Shown: positions 22,224 through 34,179 of the stretch, one piece after another
How the letters are laid out: every line of letters starts with the position of its first letter
Position numbering within the stretch: the first letter of the stretch is position 1
NCBI RefSeq assembly: GCF_019320115.1
Contig: NC_089582.1
Span: 116,876,637 to 116,940,636 of the forward strand
DNA: 64,000 nucleotides
Source: Miscanthus floridulus
Lineage: Eukaryota; Streptophyta; Magnoliopsida; Poales; Poaceae
Reading direction: 5' to 3'
Translations under genes and position numbers: made by a program
Notes under the pieces: generated by a model
The model's input: the letters and a program-made list of their open reading frames with translations, nothing else
The model's database searches: none
Told to the model about the DNA's origin: nothing

Positions 22224-23885
22224 ATGTTGCAGACACCAGACAGTGCAGCTCGATGCCCCGAGCATGATGAGCAGCCAACCTATGAGGAGCAAGCACTAGA
22301 GGACCAGCTTACTCAGGAATAGTTCGATAATGAGGTAGAAAAGGATCTAGAAGTGATGCTTACTCAGGAGCAGTGTGACGAGGAGGAAGGGGGGGCAGAA
22401 GAAAGAGCAGGAGAGGCTGCTGAAGGCGAAGAAGTTGATGATGATGATGATGAAGAGGACTCAGAAGAGGGATATGTAAGTCCCGAGGATCCTTTCCCAC
22501 GTGAAGCCAGAAGGAGGCCAACGGAGGAAGATTTGGACAAGGATTTTGACCCGAACGAGGAGGTAGGGAAAAAGCCTTAGCTTTAAATTTTGCTAAAGCT
22601 TTGGCCGTGTTACCTCTGCTAACACTTTGACCTGTCGTATATACAGGTCCCTCCTGAAACTCAGAAAAGATGATAGTCGACGTCCGCGACATCTCGCTGG
22701 ACAAGACGGAGTAGAGGAAAGGAGAGCAGAGGCAACAGCCATAGAGACGGATCATGATGCCTCTGCTCCACAACCTCAAGACACAACCACGACTACCAAG
22801 CCTAAGAGGAAACAAGGGGATAGAAAAGGAAATCTATATCCAGATAAGGCATGCTATGTGATAACGGAGGTCAGGCCAGCAGGGGAGATCCTTGAGGTGA
22901 AGGAATTAAGAGGATGATTCTGTAATGCGATCGGGGCCCTAAGAGATAAATTGAACCCAGCAATCCCTAACTAGAAAGAGGTATCGGAGAACACAAAGAA
23001 TGCACTATGGGATAGGCAGCTGAAGCTCAATTTTAGATTTCCGGAGGGTAAGCACGAATTGGTAAAAAAAATGCTTTCAGGATGATGGGAGAGTCATTCC
23101 GACGTTGGAGGTCGGAGCTCGACACGAAATATATCCAAAAGGGGCTAACTCCCTTCAATGAGTTCGACAAAATAACTCCTAGTCAATGGGAGGAGCTCGT
23201 GGCTCAAAAGACTTTACCGGAGGCATTAGAGCTCAGTGCTCGTAACACCGAGCTGGCAAAGAGGAACAAACACCACCATCATCTAGGCCTCGATGGCTAC
23301 TATGCTAAGGAAGAGCAGTTTAGGAAGATGGACGAAGAGGCCATAGCTGCTGGGAATATCGATGTGACGAATTTGAAAGTACGCTCAAGGAATTGGATAT
23401 ATGCGAGGAGTATAGAATCATCCGACAGTAATCTTAAGTTTGATAAGCCAGAGACCTAAGAGGCAGTATCAAGGATACTAAAATATACTGAAGACAAGGA
23501 GAAGGGCTCATTCAATCCTTCTAGAGAGAGGGACGAGCTTAGCCTTGGCTTAGGAAACAAGGAGCACACAGGCCATACCAGGGGGCTAGGGAAAAGGACG
23601 ACATGGAAGCAAAGATTTGAAGAGGACAGGCACATGTATAAGAAACATGGTAGAGATCGGGAGACTAGTCTTGAGCTCTAAGTGAAGGCTCTAGTTGTGA
23701 AGGCGCTGGAGGAGCAAGGACTGTCTATGGAGCCACAGATATTAGTGACGCCGTCGGGAGAACTGGCATTAGTTGGCAGCCCTCCAAAAGTTCCTAGCAG
23801 CCAAGGTTCCACTACAGCCACAACCCTCGTCGATCGCATACGGGAACAAACTAGTTGCACCTTGGTGTTTCTCAGCAGCCGGTAG
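22224..23885 (+). pseudogene. CACTA-1 Transposase_24 (Ptta/En/Spm, TnpA-like) gene
   Basis: It begins with an acidic region (22353-22560; EEVDDDDDEEDSEEGYVSPE). After an intron-like gap near 22565-22645 comes a basic linker with KPKRKQGDRKG. A conserved core follows at 22985-23455: ALWDRQLKLNFRFPEGK, then SFRRWRSELDTKYIQ and ITPSQWEELVAQK. The tail spans 23460-23885. The WRSELDT and W…F-spaced core is typical of the Ptta/En/Spm Transposase_24 family, thought to bind subterminal DNA. Breaks include stops at about 22321, 22917 and 23457 and a frameshift at about 23075. Splice sites are inferred. Confidence 0.75.
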
Positions 23886-24439
23886 AACACTATGATGGAG
23901 GTGGCAACGAGTGTGGCATATCCTCCCAGTGGCTTACACCACAATAATAAGATACCGCCAGACTACACTAGGGTCGAGGTGTATACAGTGAAGCCCAAGT
24001 TCATGTAGTGGAGGATAGACTATGTAACTCCCGAGGGGCTGGTGTTACTCGGAGACATTATGGGGCATTTCATCCTCTGGCAAAAATGGGACATTATATT
24101 GACTGCTTCTTCACCGCCTCCCCCTCTCCCAAATTTTGAGCGAGTTGTTGAGGCCGGGGAGATATTTTCACCATCTCGTGACCACCACATTCTTGAGATG
24201 CCACATTCTTCCCCACCTCCTAGCGAGCATGTGCCTGATGAGATGCCACAACCTTCTCCAGCTCGTACCAAGCAAGTGCATCATGAGATACCACAGTCTT
24301 CTCAACAAGCACAGCTGATACATGAACAACGGTGCCTCCTGAAGAAGGTGATGCACAAGAAGATGAGGACGTGCTTGAATGAGAACTTTGAAAGAAGCAT
24401 CCAATCACCATAAGGCCAGTTTATGTTCTGATCAAAGAC

Positions 24440-26034
24440 GTCTCATCGGTGTCCAAGCGGTTTTCCCATGACCAGTTCAAGCCTGAGAACCAAGTTAAAA
24501 AAGTCCCATCACGGGGTTCTGAGGAGGGCGTCACTAGCAAACTCTACCAAATTGCAAAGCAATATCCAAATGTTGATGCCATCAAATGGTCAAAGGATTG
24601 CCCGAAAACATATGAAAGAGGCAAGCCCTTCCTACCAAACCGGGACATCTAGCGCCTACCACTTGGAATGAGAAGCTTCCATGATTGGTACTTGCGTGTT
24701 CTCCCAACGAGCATAGATCTCATACAAGCATGCTTCCCCACCGGCACATTTGGAAGCCCAGCCGGGAAAATTGTCTTTGACTTCAATGATATGCACACAT
24801 GCTTTCACCTGGGAGAAATGGAGATGAATCTAATTCGCACGTGGTGCCTGTAAGTCCTTGTCCTCCCGATATGATATGAATGTAATCTTTGAATTTTGTT
24901 GTAACTAATCCACGTCGTGATTTGTACAATGCAAGTGCACATTGTTAAACAAATGTCAAGTGTGAAAGCCGGGTATCTAGGCCCTCAAGCTATAGCCCAA
25001 ACAAATTTTAATTACCCTAAACAGTGGACACTGGATGCCAAAGAGCTAGCTGCTGCAAAGACTCTTTGGGAGAAAGAGCGCATCCGTACGACAAAACTAA
25101 GGGAAGAGTCCCTTAAGGTTGCGGCATATATTGCCCTGGCTTTCAAAAATCTCCAACAACACTCTACTATATGGCTACCATACAACTTTGAGTAAGTTCA
25201 ACTCTATACTTAAAGCTTTGTTTGATATATTTTATTCGATGCAAAAGAGCTTATCTAGTTCTATGATTAAATCCATGCAGCAACCACTAGATTTGTATAG
25301 CCGTCGATGTCAAGAGGAGCATGTCATGGGTCTTTGATTCAATAGATAGGGACCCGGTGACATACAAAGACTTCATATCGATTCTCAAGACGTATACATA
25401 TCGACAATCCTCATTAGCTTATATGTGTGTATACATACTTGTAACGTTCACTTTTGGATACTAACAAGTTGTATTTGCTAAAATGATTCGAATAGGGCAT
25501 TTAGGTTCTATGTTACTAATCATCATGAAAGGCATGATCCAACAAGGAAGGAAAAGCTGGCTATAAAAACACTATGTGCGGTAAGTGTAACTTACTTCTT
25601 CAGTACTCTATTACATGGTTGTCAAAAGCATTACTTAACATTTTCATATGCAAAACAAACAGTGCCCCAAACAGAAGCCTGGGAGTGTACATTGTGGATA
25701 CTATATATGTTCTATGATGAGTAACACCGGTGCCTACAGGAGACACCCCTTAAGGGTAAGTTTAAATCTCTTCACCCGTAGTATAAAAACTTCGTACATA
25801 GTATGAAATACTAAACCAAAACTTGTTCTCTTGTAGTGGAAAGAAGAGAAAGGAATGAAAAGAGATCCATACGAGGATGACCAACTCTTAGAGCTCATCG
25901 GCGACCTTTGCGACTTCATATTGGACCAGATTGTACACGTCAGAGGCGCCTACCATGACCGAGAGTCTGACTTAGGTAGAAATCCTCAGTACCAACACCT
26001 TCGTGAGACTGAAAGACTAGCTCTAGGACGTTGA
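24440..26034 (+). pseudogene. CACTA-1 Ulp1-like cysteine protease gene, multi-exon
   Basis: The coding pieces are separated by introns with GT/AG borders (for example an acceptor before 25663). They match Ulp1 C-terminal protease genes often carried by plant CACTA and MULE elements. Candidate catalytic residues in order: His at 25285-25287, Asp at 25336-25338 (VFDSIDRDP), Gln at 25672-25674 and Cys at 25693-25695 in KQKPGSVHCGYYICS. The codon after the His is TAG, where a Trp is expected (one G-to-A change). Upstream pieces cover 24449-24853 and 24917-25195, with a stop at 24650-24652. The gene ends LRETERLALGR. The product would cleave ubiquitin-like SUMO conjugates; the host benefit is unknown. 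Confidence 0.75.
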
Positions 26035-26138
26035 TAACAATGTGTATAGAATTTATATATTTAATGATGGATTGTATATATTCTTGTGAATTGGACTTGT
26101 AATTGTAGTTTATATAATACTCTTGTGCTTGTAGTCGT

Positions 26139-26330
26139 GGTCGCGGGGCGTTCGGCAACACGAACGCGGTTCGAAACATTGGTCGTGGGGCGTTTGGCAA
26201 CGCGAACGCGGTTCGGAACGTTGGTCGCGGGGCGTTCGACAACGCGAACGTGGTTTGGAATGTTGGTCACGGGGCGTTCGGCAACGCGAACGCGGCTCGG
26301 AACGTTGGTCGCGGGGCGTTCGGCAACGTG
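26139..26330. repeat. 42-bp tandem repeat, about 4.5 copies
   Basis: The unit is GTCGCGGGGCGTTCGGCAAC plus 22 bp (GCGAACGCGG, TTCGGAACGT, TG). It is GC-rich in an otherwise AT-rich 3' flank. Because 42 is divisible by 3, frames stay open through it. It sits between the Ulp1-like gene and the 3' subterminal repeats of CACTA-1. Confidence 0.9.
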
Positions 26331-26372
26331 ATTTTGAATTGTAAATTTGATTTTTTTGGCGGAAAAACGTAC

Positions 26373-26701
26373 TGTAGGGGCGGTTCTAGATTGAGCCGCC
26401 TCTACAAACAGGTATTTATAGGGGCGGCTGGTACTATAGCCGCCCCTACAAATCTAGAAGTTGGGGCGGCTCTCGTATTACCAGCCTACCAGGGGCGACT
26501 GGTAATACGAGACGCTCCTACAAATAGATTTGTAGGGGCGGCTGATAACACTAGCCGCCCCTACAAATCGATTTGTAGGGGCGGTCTGGGAACCGTCCTT
26601 ACAAATGCATCATTTGTAGAGACGGTTCGGTAAGAGCGGCTGGCCTAACCGTCCCTACAAAGGGTTACAAGCCGCCCCTAAAAATCGATTCTGAAGTAGT
26701 G
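26373..26701. repeat. CACTA-1 3' subterminal repeats and terminus
   Basis: About nine copies of TGTAGGGGCGGCTGGTA or its complement AGCCGCCCCTACAAAT lie head to head, ending …AAAAATCGATTCTGAAGTAGTG. They match the 5' block in sequence and layout. Confidence 0.85.
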
Positions 26702-26704
26702 GTA

Positions 26705-27950
26705 ATGACACCCCTGGTGCCCCTCTGGCAGTGGTCCCACTATGGGTTATTCACTTGCATTGTGACACGTTTACTGAGTAATTTTGGGAAAGCTTCAAAT
26801 AAGTGATTGAACTCCAGCAACACATAGTTCTCCTTGAGACGGTCGAAATGCATATATAAAACACCCAATTTGAAATCCGGGTGAGAGAATTACGGCCTCA
26901 GGAAGATTTTCTCCCCAACAATACTGGACGGATTGGTTCGGACAGTTAAGATCGAGTTCGAGTTGGTTTTAATTGCAATTCTTGATGTATTTGGACTCAC
27001 TCGGGAGACCTCTCACCATATCTCTACCAAATGTTAAAGAGTGAAATGTTTCTTCTAATACGCTTTATTTTATTTCTAAAATACCCTCGCACCCTCTGTT
27101 CCACTTTTCTTAATTACTTCCCAAATTATCCTCATGTCGTCTGTATTCCGTATCTGACCTAGATTTATGACCTATACTCATGTGATACGAAGTCCGATTC
27201 CAAGATGTATTGAATTTCATGCAACACATAAGCATATTTGCTAGTGATTAAATATAAAGAGCCATGGCCGATTGAGGCATCCTGTCACACCAAATTAATT
27301 TATCTTTTATCTTTTTGTTTTTACCTTTTTTCCCTATTTGCACTAATCTTTTCCAACCCCAATGTGTCGTTCTTCTCTAGTGACATGGCATGAGAAGGTA
27401 CCCTACCTGATCTGCCGATGCTAGGGTAACACAAGGTGAGGTCCCTGCCGAACGAGCATTCACTGGTCTGCCTCGACCAAACCAGTTGATCCTGTTTGCA
27501 AACCGGACGGTCCAGTTTTGCAAGGGTGTTTGCGTGCCTTTGCAAATTGCATATGGGTGTGCTCTTGTGCAAAGGCATGTTTCAGCATCAATAACAAGGA
27601 AAAGAACAAGCAGAAGATCAACCAAACAACAAGTTTTAAGGAGAATAGGGAGAACTAGAACTACTTTGTTTGAGGCAATCCTAATCATTAGACCAATGAA
27701 TTAATGCAAGAAGTGCAAATGGGAGCAAAATACAAAAAGTATGCCAATATGGCTATTGGCAAGACCGAGATAGGTTTGTTGTTGTTGTGTAAGGTAATCT
27801 ATCACGTACAAAAGTTGGAGTGCATAACAAAGATAAGCCAAATAAGATGATCGTCGTTCTACATCCATGGATACGACCATTGCTACCTCAAATAGTGAGC
27901 ATATCGATTAGATAGAGCAATGCACTTCATTGTATCTTTTTTTTTTTTTT
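26705..27950. other. Sequence between CACTA-1 and the CACTA-3 relic, no gene recognised
   Basis: No ORF here has a recognisable domain. If the relic that follows belongs to a larger CACTA element, this may be part of it, but the text does not prove that. Confidence 0.35.
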
Positions 27951-27965
27951 GCATGTCACTGGTTT

Positions 27966-30900
27966 GAAGTGCGTGAAGCAACCTCCTGGAAGCGTTGCTT
28001 AGAACCAATGGGTGGTACTACAATGACTCTGAAGAAGTAAGTCGATCGGTCCAACCATATTATATGTGTATCTTTTTTAATTTAACTCTAATTTTTTTCC
28101 ATCTATTTCATACAACATCATACGTCTTCACTGTCCACTGCAGTTGATCAAAAGGATATTTAAGAAATTGTAACACCCTAAAATTTGCATCATTTTAAAA
28201 TAAGATAATTTGATTTATTTATGTACTTATGTGAGCATTTAAACTTAGAAAAATAAAAACTTTGTTGAAATTAAAATCAAATATAAGGTCTGGTTACAAG
28301 TTTGTGCATACATGCTGCTGCATATTTATTTGTGATGATTGGATTTGAACAAAATTTTAAAAAGATTTAAATTTGAATTGAATTTGAATTTGAAAATGGA
28401 TTTGAAAAACATTGGAATAAAAGGGATCTCTCTCCCTCCTCCTCTCTCTGTTTTTTTTGCTTGGAGGAGCCCAGCTTGGCCGGCTCCCTTTCCTGCGGCC
28501 CACTCCCTCACCTCTATCCCGCAGGCCCAATCCAGCTCTCTCTCGGCCCAGCTTTCTTCCTCCCGCACCCGCGGCCCACGCTAGCAAGCCGCCACCCACT
28601 TCCTCCCTTTCTTTCCCCGCGGCCCACCGTGCGCACCGGCCCAGCCGCAGCATCCGAAAAGCCCGTGCAGCCGCGTCGCCTGCGCCCTCTCTCTCCCGCA
28701 CCTTGAGTCACCGACAGGTGGGCCCGCTCCGTCAGACACGTCGTCTTCCTCACGTCGCCGACCTGGACTCTGCTTCGCCGGAGTCCGCTGCCAACCCGTC
28801 CCGCGTCGTTGTCGTGCGCTCCAAGTCGCTTCACCCCTTAAATACCAAGCTGCAAGTGCCGCGCCGCCCTATCCCAGAACCTTAGCTCGCGTTGCCCTCG
28901 CCTCGAGTCGCAGCGCCATCGAAACCCTATCCGCCATCGTCGTCGTGCTCGTCGTTCGCCGTGCCGTGTCCCGCGTCATCTCCGTGCCGCCTCCGACCAC
29001 GAAAAGCATCGTGGTGAGTTCACCATCCCACTCTCTTTCTCCCCGTGCTATTCCTGCAAGGAACCGAGGTCCTAAGCCCTTTTTTTGTCGAACTCCGGTG
29101 AGCTCTCATCGCCGACAATGGCCGACCACCGTGCCTGATCATCTTCTCCGATCGACTTTTCTCTCTCTCCCCCTCCCGTCTGATCTGCATCATCCATCTT
29201 TGATCCAACGGCTTAGATCGGCAGATACCGGTTCGACAGGCAATTTTGTTAAAGAGCCCCTCCACTTTTCCATATTCGAACCCATGGTCCAAAGCATATT
29301 TCCAGAATACGTTTTCTTCTTTTGAAAGCGTAGTTTTTCTTCGGTTAGATTCAGAATATGTTTTCTCTTTTAGAAAGCGTAGAATTCATCTGTTAGATTA
29401 AAAATACGTTTTCTTCTTTTCAAAACATAATTGCTTCGGTTAGACCTAAAATACGCTTTCATCTATTTACAGTTTTGCCACTATTTTCTTTAGGCCATAA
29501 CTTCTCCGTTTTAACTCCGATTTGATCCGTTCAAGTTGCGTTAGATTCGTAATTGCGTAATCTACGTGTTCATCCTACTGTTAAACATGTTTTCAACTTT
29601 TGAAATTCGAAGTTAGATTTAATTTATTATTTTATTAAAGAAAATCTTGTTTAATTCATAACTTTTTCATTATGGCTCCGATTAGAGTGCTTTTCGTGTC
29701 TATGTGTTCATAGTAACATGTAGAACATCTTTAAAACCTTTTTACTTGTTGTTTATTATGTTTGGTGTACTGTTCTTATTTAGTTCTATTATTTTTTCGT
29801 GTATGATTGCATGGATGCTTGTGTGGTGCTTTATGATCATGTCCAGTCGGTGAGCTATACGTGGTGAATCGAGAAGCAATTCATTGAAGGTTTCGACTTG
29901 AAGAAGGATCAGAGTTTAAGGCAAGTATAACACGTGATCATCCTTGTTGTCCTATTCACTTTAATAATTTAATCATATGCATGTGTCTACCTTGGCAACC
30001 GTAGTAAATTTTTCTAGCTATTTGATATCTTAGATTCCTTGTCATCTATGGGGTATTGCATTGGGTAGCATGATGCTAGTGCTCAACTAAAGCCATGATC
30101 TTGTAACTTGACTAATGGAATATGCAATAAACACTAAAATATGTTTTTTAGCAACATGGAACAACGGGGCTAGAGCATTGTGCTGTTATTATGGTGCTCT
30201 AGATTCCTCTCCTTAAGGACTTATCTGTAAGTGATCATCCGGGACTTACAGTACAACTGTGAGGGTCATATGGCTCAGGCTTTAGTCAAGTATGAGGACC
30301 TTTTCTAGCTTGTTAGTGGTTACCTTTATGGTGCAAAAGGGGGCTTGCCGAGTCAGGTATAGGACAGTCTCTACTCTTATGTGTATAGCCATGAAGGAAT
30401 TGTGCTATTCGAAAGGGGGTTCCTACATCTGCTTACCAAGTGAATCCTAGCAGCCCTAACTTGTTAGACGAACCTTTGAAAGGTTTCATAGTGAACCATG
30501 CCGACCTTCCTTGGTAGTGGGTCAAGAGGCTGATCACCTCGGGCGAAAGGGTAAATCATGACTCACAGTGAAAGTGTACAACCTCTGCAGAGTGTAAAAC
30601 TGTTATAACAGCCGTGCTCACGGTCACGAGTGGCCTTGAAACCCTTATGGAATAGATGATGAACACTAATGATACTGATGATACAGATGCTCACTTATGA
30701 TTATTGTTTTTGCTATTCATTATTCATGTTTACCTGATCATGTGTTTATACGGGCTTATGATAAATTTGATTCTACTCAACTGTTTAAAATCATGACTCA
30801 TTAAAAGCTAATCGCAGTTAAACCAGTGTCAGCCTTTTGAGCCTCATGAACCCCATGTTATATTTGTTGAGTACGACATGTACTTATGCTTGTTTTAATT

Positions 30901-31340
30901 TTCAATTATTTGGATAAAAATCCCGGATGGGTACCAGATTGCTAGAGTTTGAAGAAGTTAGACTTGTGATCAACCAGTCATTTGTCCATGTGGAATTGGA
31001 GTCTTCACCCGAAGATCGGAGTTGTCTTTCCGCTGTTTGCTGTCTAAGGTTATATCCTTTATACTAAGTATGTTATATATTAAGCATTGTCTATTGATAT
31101 TACCTCTATATGTAGCTATATGTGAGATTTGACTTTCTGGGCTCACATATGGTATGTATCTAGTTTTGTTTTTAAAACCGGGTGCTATAGAAATCTAAAA
31201 TGATTTCTGCAAGTTCCTGATGCAGGGCAGGTGCTCTACGAGAGGGGCTACTTCGATGATAAGACTTCGGACTATGCAAAAAACCCTAAGTACGAGGCTC
31301 TTCACGCTTCAACTGAAAGGCCCTTCTCTTCATTGTTAAC
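27966..31340 (+). pseudogene. CACTA-3 Ulp1-like gene relic, split by a solo LTR
   Basis: At 27966-28040 the frame reads CVKQPPGSVA and then LRTNGWYYNDSEE. This matches the CPKQKPGSVHC part of the Ulp1-like gene in CACTA-1, but the segment with the catalytic Cys is lost. A GT donor follows (about 28037), then an AG acceptor before 28143. The exon is interrupted at 28164-31194 by the solo LTR and its GAAAT duplication. The last exon (31226-31340) reads VLYERGYFDDKTSDYAKNPK…, aligning with VHVRGAYHDRESDLGRNPQ in CACTA-1. It is too short and broken to be active. Confidence 0.65.
28169..31189 (+). mobile_element. Gypsy (Tekay/Del-like chromovirus) solo LTR, 3.0 kb
   Basis: It starts TGTAACACCCTAAAATTTGC and ends ACCGGGTGCTATA (a worn GGGTG(T)TACA end). 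The 5-bp target duplication GAAAT is perfect (28164-28168 and 31190-31194). TGTAACACCC ends and multi-kilobase LTRs are typical of grass Tekay/Del elements (established). No internal domain remains, so recombination between two LTRs has probably removed the body. The GC-rich 28470-28900 part contains small ORFs that I regard as LTR leader sequence. Confidence 0.85.
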
Positions 31341-31429
31341 ATGAAACACAATGTCAATTAATAGTCTATAACTTAAATTAACCTAAAAATAGTTTGTAAA
31401 TCAAATATGGGAAACCAAGATTTTTAATA

Positions 31430-31941
31430 TGGCGTGGAAATTTCAAAAGTTTAAATGGGATTTCAGTGACAGTTCAGTTTGAGCAGAACCGGCCTTGTAA
31501 ATAATTTTTTCAGTTTCAGTTCATTTAAGACAACAACCCCTGAAAATATGTTTTCATTCGCGGTTGTCTTGCCACAACCGTCGTTAACAAAGTAGTTTCA
31601 AGGGCGGTTTTGTTAAGCCTACTGCATCTAGAACCTTGATTTAGGGGACAAATGTCATATGAAGCACAACTGAAAATCTATTTACTAGGACGGTTGTCAT
31701 AGAGCAGCCACCACTGAAAATACAGTTTCAAGGGCGGTTGTTGTGAACCAACACCCTGAAAAACGTATTTTTAGGGGTAGAATTCTTAACGAAACTGTCC
31801 CTAGAAATGCTTTTACACGGACGGCTAAATGTCCGACACTACAAAGGCTCTATCTTTACAATTGATAGTATAGTGGTGGTTCTATGAACTGACCCTAAAG
31901 ATCGTTTTTTACCATGAGCAAAAATCATTTTTGTAGTACTG
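31430..31941. repeat. CACTA-3 3' subterminal repeats and terminus
   Basis: Degenerate blocks such as TTTCAAGGGCGGTTGTTGTG and its complement alternate, ending TTTTTGTAGTACTG, one base off a CACTA end (complement CACTACTACAAAAA with one change). With the Ulp1-like last exon directly upstream, this is the tail of a third CACTA element. Confidence 0.6.
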
Positions 31942-32838
31942 TTGATCTTTCGATTTCTAAACTAAGTTTTTTATGAGATGATGCCATATGAAATGCATAG
32001 GAATGCAGGTTGATTTATTATAAATATGAACCAGTTGTGTAGCGTTCAGTTTGCAGGTGTTAAAGGGTGTTACAAACTTGTTGTAGATGCCACTTACGTT
32101 GTAGTGCCTCGTGGTGTTTTATTTTCAGTGCGATGACGTCTTCTTGGTCATGGCTTCCTCATCTCCTCCTCGTCTTCCAAAGTCTGCGAGGATTCTCCTG
32201 GAGCACAAGCTGGTCACAGGTCAATCTCTTTAGTTTCACTTTTAGAGGGCGACCGGGAGTACATGTAGTAGAGATCATCATCAATCGAATTCTGCGATCT
32301 CGTCAAGCAGAGGCATCGATGGTCAAGTTTACAGCCGGCAGTACGAGCTACTAGCTAGTAACATAAAGACTCGATCGAAATGATTCGTGGCATCGATCAC
32401 GACGAAAACATGTGGACATCATCGTACGTACACAGGACTGTCGTATCGAGTTATCGACGACGATCTAGCTGGTTTAATTTGATGTCCAATAATGCAAATC
32501 ACATGCTCTATCGTCTATATATGGCGTTCCTTTTGCCACCCTAGCTAGCTAGTCGTGTTGCTTGATGGTGGATTGGTGGTTGTATTACGGTTTACCGTTG
32601 AGGCGCTGGATCCCTATTCCCCGACAGCAAAACGGTGGTGTGTTCTCTGTTCTGTGCTTGCACAGTTGTACTACGAGCTGGATTTGAAGCGTTGTTGGCC
32701 AGTATAGTAAAAAAAACAATACGTCGTACAGTATATTAATTAATTCTTGATTTTTCATCAATGAATTGAAGTTCTTGAAAATGATGGTGCGCCCTAAAGT
32801 GAGGCATTGAGGCTGCCTTATATATTATATATATATAT
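31942..32838. other. Intergenic, no gene recognised
   Basis: One ORF at 32067-32354 (plus strand, 95 codons) has no recognisable domain. GATCG/CTAGCTAG-rich text suggests unique intergenic DNA. Confidence 0.45.
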
Positions 32839-32911
32839 AGGTGTGATTGGTTTCTTCATAAGACTTGGCCAGCATTAAGGCAAATGCGGGCTAGCCCAAG
32901 ATAGACAAAAC

Positions 32912-33009
<98 letters not shown>

Positions 33010-33076
33010 TGTGATTGGTTTCTTCATAAGACTTGGCCAGCATTAAGGCAAATGCGGGCTAGCCCAAGATAGACAA

Positions 33077-33120
<44 letters not shown>
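32839..33120. repeat. Near-identical 75-bp duplication flanked by (AT)n
   Basis: The segment beginning TAGGTGTGATTGGTTTCTTC and ending ATAGACAAAACTATATATAT occurs at 32839-32926 and again at 33006-33092, with no difference seen. Each copy is bounded by long AT runs (32913-33007 and about 33081-33110). Slippage or unequal exchange between AT runs is the simple explanation. Assembly error is also possible. Confidence 0.85.
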
Positions 33121-33121
<1 letters not shown>

Positions 33122-33375
33122 CTCTGCAGCTGGTTATAGAATAACTTATTCTGTAGCCACTTTGAATTACGATAATTACTATATTAAATTACGAGATTAT
33201 AGTAGTTCCTTACTAAGTGGTTTACTATAACGTTATGTTAAATATCGTCTTGTGTTATAGTAACCCAACTGTCGCAAATATGTATTGATATTATCGTAAA
33301 TTAGTATATAAAATTATTGTAAATGGAGGTGGTTATAGAATAACTTATTTTGTAGCTGGCTACTGAATATACTCT

Positions 33376-33912
<537 letters not shown>

Positions 33913-34122
33913 CTCCCTATGTCCTGAATAAATAGATTTATAGAGTTGTCTTAAGTCAATCTTTTTAAACTTTGACTGAATTTGTAGGAAAAACATCAAG
34001 ATTTATTATATCAAAGTAGTATCATTAGATGTACCATAGAATATATTTTCATAATATGCTCATATTATGTTAGATTTTATTACTCTTTTCTATAAAGTTA
34101 GTCAAACTTTAAAAAATTTGAC
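33913..34122. mobile_element. Stowaway MITE fragment
   Basis: It begins CTCCCTATGTCCTGAATAAATAG after TA and continues with the usual internal text AAACTTTGACTGAATTTGTAGG…TAGTCAAACTTT. The right terminus is missing. Confidence 0.6.
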
Positions 34123-34179
34123 TGGCATGAACCTAGCTTGCCACCTGCAACGAAAATAGCACCTAGCATGGGCCATATA

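Larger units (their letters stand above)
12751..26701 (+). mobile_element. CACTA (En/Spm) element CACTA-1, full length, two gene regions
   Basis: The left end CACTGCGTAAAAAACGATAT and the complement of the right end CACTACTTCAGAATCGATTT are diverged inverted termini. Both are flanked by the same 3-bp target duplication GTA (12748-12750 and 26702-26704). Subterminal repeats built from GGGGCGGCT…AGCCGCCCCTACAAAT occupy both ends. Inside, on the plus strand, lie a tnp2 transposase gene (13824-17276), a Transposase_24-like gene (22.2-23.9 kb) and a Ulp1-like protease gene (24.4-26.0 kb). Length is 13951 bp. All coding frames carry stops, so it is non-autonomous now. Confidence 0.88.

Noticed and set aside
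22360..22815. 151-codon minus-strand ORF with His/Leu-rich stretches
   Set aside because: It is antisense to the acidic repeat of the CACTA-1 Transposase_24-like gene and has no own domain.
28326..29325. Several ORFs in the GC-rich part of the 3-kb solo LTR
   Set aside because: They lie wholly inside an LTR with defined ends and target duplication. No domain is recognised.
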